DNA from: Bog-473 sp963807675
GTDB lineage: Bacteria; Actinomycetota; Acidimicrobiia; Acidimicrobiales; RAAP-2
Reading direction: 5' to 3'
Length of the DNA: 64,000 nt
NCBI GenBank assembly: GCA_963807675.1
Contig: CAWECP010000002.1
Coordinates: 372,001 to 436,000 of the forward strand
Part shown: positions 60,843-64,000 of the stretch, one piece after another
How positions within the stretch are numbered: the stretch's first letter is position 1
How the letters are laid out: each line of letters opens with the position of its first letter
Translations under genes and position numbers: made by a program
Notes under the pieces: generated by a model
The model's database searches: none
What the model saw: only the letters and a program-made list of their open reading frames with translations
Told to the model about the DNA's origin: nothing

Positions 60843-61749
60843 CGACGCTCGGCGCCTGTTGTGCGCGCTGGGCGATCACGTGCGCACGCTGGTCACCGAG
60901 GCTCGTGGCATGAACATGTCCGCTATAGCGGGTCAGACCGCGGCGGACACCATCTATGCCATCGACCGCGTGGCAGACGACGCGCTGGTGGCGTGGTTCG
61001 AGGAGCACTGGCCCGATGTCAGAATCGTTTCTGAGGGCCTTGAAGAACCGGTCATTGTCGGAGCTGCGCCCGCTTGGACGGTGATCGTCGACACCATCGA
61101 CGGGACACGTGGCTTGATGTACGACAAGCGGTCCGCCTGGTGCCTTGCCGCTGCGGCGCCACCGGAAGGCTCGCTGGCCGACATCGTGGCGGCCGCCATG
61201 ACCGAACTCCCGACGTCGAAGCAGGGTGCCGCCGATCAGGTCAGCGGCACGCGTGCGGGAGGTCTCGTCGCGGAGCGCATCGACTTGCGGGAAGGGACGA
61301 GGGCGCTCCTGGACGAACGACCTTCGTCGGCGTCCCACCTCGACCACAGCTTCAGTGGTCTCGCTAAGTTCTTCCTCCCCGGAAAGGTCGCACTGGCGGC
61401 GTTCGAAGCGGAGCTCTTCCGCCGCATTGGCTGTGACACCGTTTTTGAAGATGAGTACATCTCGAGTGGAGGCCAGCTCCACGAACTGATGACGGGCCGC
61501 GACCGGTTCGTCGCCGACCTCCGCCCGTTGATCAATTCCGAGGCTTTCGCCTGCCATCCCTACGACCTGTGTACCTCCATGCTGCTGACCGAGGCCGGTG
61601 GCGTAGTCACGGACCCGTGGGGACAGCCGCTGGACGCGCCACTGGACACGACGTCGCCTGTGGCCTGGGTCGGATACGCCAACGAGGTTCTGGCAGCGAC
61701 GATCTCGCCGATCCTGGCCGAGCTCGTGGACGGGCTCGGTGCGGGGTAG
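60826..61749 (+). CDS. Inositol-monophosphatase-superfamily phosphatase
   Basis: A 307-aa protein starting at GTG 60826 inside the end of galT (17-base overlap). The metal-binding signature appears as TVIVDTIDGTRGLMYDKRSA (family pattern D-x-I-D-G-T) and the Glu of the first loop in RIVSEGLEEP; the C-terminal half has CHPYDLCTSMLLTEAGGVVT, matching the W/H-D-x-A-A-x-x-L-L-x-E-A-G-G motif with modest changes. Such enzymes dephosphorylate inositol phosphates, fructose-1,6-bisphosphate, PAPS or sugar phosphates. A place between GalT and a sugar kinase suggests a sugar-phosphate substrate. An internal DGTRGLMYDKRSAWC is more conserved than the C-terminus. Confidence 0.83.
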   Translation: MPPGPDDARRLLCALGDHVRTLVTEARGMNMSAIAGQTAADTIYAIDRVADDALVAWFEEHWPDVRIVSEGLEEPVIVGAAPAWTVIVDTIDGTRGLMYDKRSAWCLAAAAPPEGSLADIVAAAMTELPTSKQGAADQVSGTRAGGLVAERIDLREGTRALLDERPSSASHLDHSFSGLAKFFLPGKVALAAFEAELFRRIGCDTVFEDEYISSGGQLHELMTGRDRFVADLRPLINSEAFACHPYDLCTSMLLTEAGGVVTDPWGQPLDAPLDTTSPVAWVGYANEVLAATISPILAELVDGLGAG

Positions 61750-62839
61750 CGCACCCGGCCGTCTCGACCTGCTTGGGGGTGTGGCGGACTATTCCGGAGC
61801 GCTCGTGCTGGAGATGCCGACCCGTCAGTCGGCACAGGTTGACGTCGTTGGCGTCGGTGACTTCGAGGTGGGTCCTGCCAGGCTTTCGGCCGACGAGCTT
61901 GCTCAGCTGGCGAGCCTGCCCTACGAGACTGTTCGGGAGGTCTTAGCGCCGCTGCCACGATGGACGCATTACGTGATCGGCGTCGCTGTGGTCCTTCTGC
62001 GTCATCGCGTCATCGACAAGGTGCAGGGGACCGTGACGGTCTCGTCGGACCTGCCGGCATCGGTCGGCGTGGCATCGAGTGCGGCGCTCGAGGTGGCCAC
62101 CGCCCGCGCCCTGGGAGCAGAATCCGTTCCTCCGCTCCGCCTGGCCGCTCTATGCCAGGAGGCAGAGAACCAGGTCGTCGGTGCCCCGTGCGGAATCATG
62201 GATCAGGTGGCAGTGGCCATGGGAGTTCGGGACGCTGTGCTCCCGATTCTCTGCCGTCCGGCCTCCGTCGCCAAGGCGGTGGCCCTCCCGGACGCGCTCG
62301 AGGTCGTGGGCTGGCCCACCGGCGTGGCGCACGACGTCGGGGGGGACCCCTACCGCCGGGCGAGGGCGGCCGCCTTTATGGGCAAGCGGATGGTCGAGGA
62401 TGCCACGGGGCATTCGTGGGCGTGGGTAAGCGAGTTGCCAGCGTCCGCGGTGGAGTCCCTCCCCGAGGTCCTCAGCGGGTCGGAGTTCATCGACCGCTGG
62501 AGTGACCATGGCGATAGCGCCACCGCCGTGGACGGGAGTCAGCTGTACCCCGTGCGCGCCTCGACGAGGTTTGGTGGGGAAGAGCATCGGCGGGGCGCCG
62601 TGGTCTTGGCGGCACTCCGTGAGGGGGACGCGCCAACGGTGGGAGTTGCTATGGCCGCGAGCCATGCCGGCTACGACAGTATGGGGCTTGGCCATCCAGC
62701 CGCCACCACCGTGGTGGAGGAAGCTCTGGCGAGGCCGGGCGTTTACGGGGCCCGCACGAGCGGTGGCGGCTGTGGAGGCACCGTCGTGGTCCTCTGTGAC
62801 CGTGGCGCGCTCGATGGCGTCGGTGAGCTGATCCGCTGA
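61739..62839 (+). CDS. GHMP sugar kinase (galactokinase/L-arabinokinase-like)
   Basis: A 366-aa GHMP-superfamily kinase, GTG 61739, overlapping the IMPase stop by 11 bases. The N-terminal segment GRLDLLGGVADYSGALVLEM differs from ordinary galactokinase (GR-x-N-L-I-G-E-H-x-D-Y) and instead resembles the GHMP part of plant L-arabinokinase, which reads G-R-L-D-V-M-G-G-I-A-D-Y-S-G-S. The ATP loop is LPASVGVASSAALEVATARA, the catalytic region NQVVGAPCGIMDQVAVAMGV, then HDVGGDPYRRARAAAFMGKR and YGARTSGGGCGGTVVVL, all of which also follow the plant arabinokinase. It phosphorylates C1 of galactose, arabinose or a related sugar. Position behind GalT supports a Leloir-like route. Confidence 0.85.
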   Translation: MRGSAPGRLDLLGGVADYSGALVLEMPTRQSAQVDVVGVGDFEVGPARLSADELAQLASLPYETVREVLAPLPRWTHYVIGVAVVLLRHRVIDKVQGTVTVSSDLPASVGVASSAALEVATARALGAESVPPLRLAALCQEAENQVVGAPCGIMDQVAVAMGVRDAVLPILCRPASVAKAVALPDALEVVGWPTGVAHDVGGDPYRRARAAAFMGKRMVEDATGHSWAWVSELPASAVESLPEVLSGSEFIDRWSDHGDSATAVDGSQLYPVRASTRFGGEEHRRGAVVLAALREGDAPTVGVAMAASHAGYDSMGLGHPAATTVVEEALARPGVYGARTSGGGCGGTVVVLCDRGALDGVGELIR

Positions 62840-62861
62840 GCATTTGTCATCCGATTGAGGG

Positions 62862-63884
62862 TCAATGGAGCGAGCCCGGCGGAGACGTGCTCTCGCGTTC
62901 GACCAGCCCCGCAGCCACTACAACATGCCGCTCGGTCACGGTGTCGTCGATCATCGAAAGAATGAGCTGCACGCTGCGCCGGCCTACCTCGCCAAGATTC
63001 TGACGAATGGTCGTCAGAGCTGGGACGAAGTAGGCGGACTCTGGCGTGTCGTCGAAGCCGACCACGCTCACATCAGCTGGGACCCGACGGCCTCCGTCGT
63101 GAAAGGCGCGGATAACGCCGAGCGCCATCTGGTCGTTAGCCGCGAAGACCGCAGTTACACCGGGCTCGCGAGCAAGACGTAAACCGGCGGCATAGCCGCT
63201 TCGTGCACCCCAGTCACCAACGATCACGCGGCGTCGAGGTGCCTTGCCCGAGCGCAGGGCATCACCCCACCCGCGCACCCGGGCGTCGGCATCGATCCAG
63301 TCCTTCGGCCCGCGTACGTGGTGGACGGTCGTATGTCCCAAATTGAGGAGATGTTCGGTCGCCAGGCGTCCACCTGCCTGTTGATCGATGGTGACCGTGG
63401 CGACGACCATTTCGGGATCGCCACCCACGACCACAAGTGGCACTCCGGGGTCTACGCCGGTGATCGCATCGACCACCTGGCGGACAGGGGCGACGACGAT
63501 CACTCCCTCCACATCGGACGTCCGGAGGTGCTCGAGGGTGCTCGACATGTCACCGCCGCCCGGGCTCGCCGTCACAAACGTGACCTTGTGGCCCGCGTCT
63601 CGAGCGGCCGCCTCAATCCCAAAAAGCGTGTGCGAAGGACCAAACTGCTCGGTCTCGACCGCGATGACTCCCAATGTTCTGGACCGCCCGCCCGCGAGAA
63701 CCCGTGCTGCAGTGTTGGCGCGATAGTCGAGGGCCGTCATCGCCTTCTCCACGCGCCGCCTCGTGACGAGGGCAACGCCCGGGTAACCGTTGAGTACCCG
63801 GGACACCGTCATGACCGAGACTCCGGCACGTCGGGCGACGTCCGCCATGACTGCTCGGCGGGGTGGTTCCACTTCAGTCCTCAT
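62862..63884 (-). CDS. LacI-family transcriptional regulator
   Basis: A 340-aa regulator. The N-terminal HTH is VMADVARRAGVSVMTVSRVL with the hinge helix ANTAARVLAGGRSRTLGVIA; the sugar-binding domain resembles periplasmic binding proteins (EGVIVVAPVRQVVDAITGVD, AVFAANDQMALGVIRAFHDG, DVSVVGFDDTPESAYFVPAL, TTIRQNLGEVGRRSVQLIL). ATG 63884 is used. It converges on the GHMP kinase gene (22 bases between stops). A TGATAGCGATAACA operator ahead of GH2 matches its family consensus, so it probably represses the GH2-galT-IMPase-kinase operon and responds to galactose or an arabinose/galactoside inducer. Confidence 0.92.
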   Translation of the reverse strand: MRTEVEPPRRAVMADVARRAGVSVMTVSRVLNGYPGVALVTRRRVEKAMTALDYRANTAARVLAGGRSRTLGVIAVETEQFGPSHTLFGIEAAARDAGHKVTFVTASPGGGDMSSTLEHLRTSDVEGVIVVAPVRQVVDAITGVDPGVPLVVVGGDPEMVVATVTIDQQAGGRLATEHLLNLGHTTVHHVRGPKDWIDADARVRGWGDALRSGKAPRRRVIVGDWGARSGYAAGLRLAREPGVTAVFAANDQMALGVIRAFHDGGRRVPADVSVVGFDDTPESAYFVPALTTIRQNLGEVGRRSVQLILSMIDDTVTERHVVVAAGLVERESTSPPGSLH

Positions 63885-63911
63885 CGCCGCGGATGACTGG
63901 GCTCAGGAGGA

Positions 63912-64000
63912 TCATTGTGCCGTGGTGGCGGCGTCGGCATAGGCGCCACGGATCGCCGCCCGGTCGACCGTGTCATCAGGTTCGACGATGTCGCCGCGGC
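63912..64000 (-). CDS. C-terminal end of an unidentified gene (partial)
   Basis: The last 28 or so codons of a minus-strand gene enter the window at its right edge and end at the TGA at 63912-63914. The visible peptide ends GDIVEPDDTVDRAAIRGAYA followed by a short Ala/Thr tail. No motif identifies the family. It lies 27 bases upstream of the LacI gene on the same strand, so the two may be co-transcribed; sugar transport or metabolism would fit, but this is a guess from position. Confidence 0.4.
   Translation of the reverse strand, partial: RGDIVEPDDTVDRAAIRGAYADAATTAQ

Noticed and set aside
1..64000. RNA genes, CRISPR arrays, transposases or integrases
   Set aside because: No tRNA-like cloverleaf, rRNA segment, regularly spaced repeat or recombinase motif was recognised by reading; a covariance-model search would be needed to exclude small RNAs.

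Overview
The window is G+C-rich, densely coded DNA whose gene content is actinobacterial: F420/LLM-type flavin oxidoreductases, mycobacterial-style P450s and dihydrodipicolinate-reductase-like proteins, CaiB/BaiF CoA-transferases, a bifunctional rhamnulose aldolase/dehydrogenase and an AAA/TPR adenylate cyclase. GTG starts and GTGA/ATGA stop-start overlaps are frequent. A soil or aquatic, probably uncultured actinobacterium is the best guess; an acidimicrobial relative is possible but is inference. I saw no rRNA, tRNA, CRISPR array, insertion sequence, integrase or phage gene. No gene-free stretch exceeds 300 bases.

Layout. 0-5.8 kb: tail of an enoyl-CoA hydratase, a secreted PKD-like protein and a tandem-cyclase/AAA/TPR signalling protein. 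5.8-15.0 kb: a GH3 beta-glucosidase, then on the minus strand an L-rhamnose operon (isomerase, fused aldolase/dehydrogenase, rhamnulokinase, DeoR regulator) followed by a carboxymuconolactone-decarboxylase-like protein and a zinc alcohol dehydrogenase. 15.2-27.5 kb: acyl-CoA and redox genes (DHDPR-like, FMN reductase, enoyl-CoA hydratases, P450, two acyl-CoA synthetases, a CoA-transferase, three acyl-CoA dehydrogenases). From about 19.49 to 27.2 kb almost every gene is interrupted by single extra bases, which looks like sequence error, not decay. 27.5-38.6 kb: sulfatase, patatin, P450/TetR pair, PPOX/GntR facing an LLM monooxygenase/CoA-transferase/CitE-like lyase operon, and a second P450/TetR pair with a clear palindromic operator. 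38.6-43 kb: GH78 alpha-L-rhamnosidase and a Rieske oxygenase. 43.1-45.1 kb: a low-G+C GH43-like gene bounded by a 40-bp direct repeat. 45-51.2 kb: a minus-strand catabolic operon (SnoaL, paired acyl-CoA dehydrogenases, aldehyde dehydrogenase, KshB-like reductase, double-hotdog thioesterase). 51.3-57.3 kb: TetR, LLM oxidoreductase, then SDR, TauD-type dioxygenase, amidohydrolase, PcaC-like and HIBADH-like genes. 57.3-64 kb: GH2 beta-galactosidase, GalT, inositol-monophosphatase-like protein, a galactokinase/L-arabinokinase-like GHMP kinase and a LacI regulator, with a LacI-type operator ahead of GH2.

Working picture (inference): the region combines removal of sugars from a glycoside (GH3, GH78, GH43-like, GH2, sulfatase), catabolism of the released rhamnose and galactose/arabinose-type sugars, and oxidation plus CoA-dependent breakdown of a hydrophobic, possibly terpenoid or steroid-like, aglycone (three P450s, Rieske oxygenase with KshB-like reductase, two adjacent acyl-CoA dehydrogenase pairs, acyl-CoA ligases, CoA-transferases). 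Isolated single-base frame breaks also occur outside 19.5-27.2 kb (about 31.8, 36.9-41.2, 46.7, 48-50, 55.2 and 60.5 kb); affected genes are annotated across the break.
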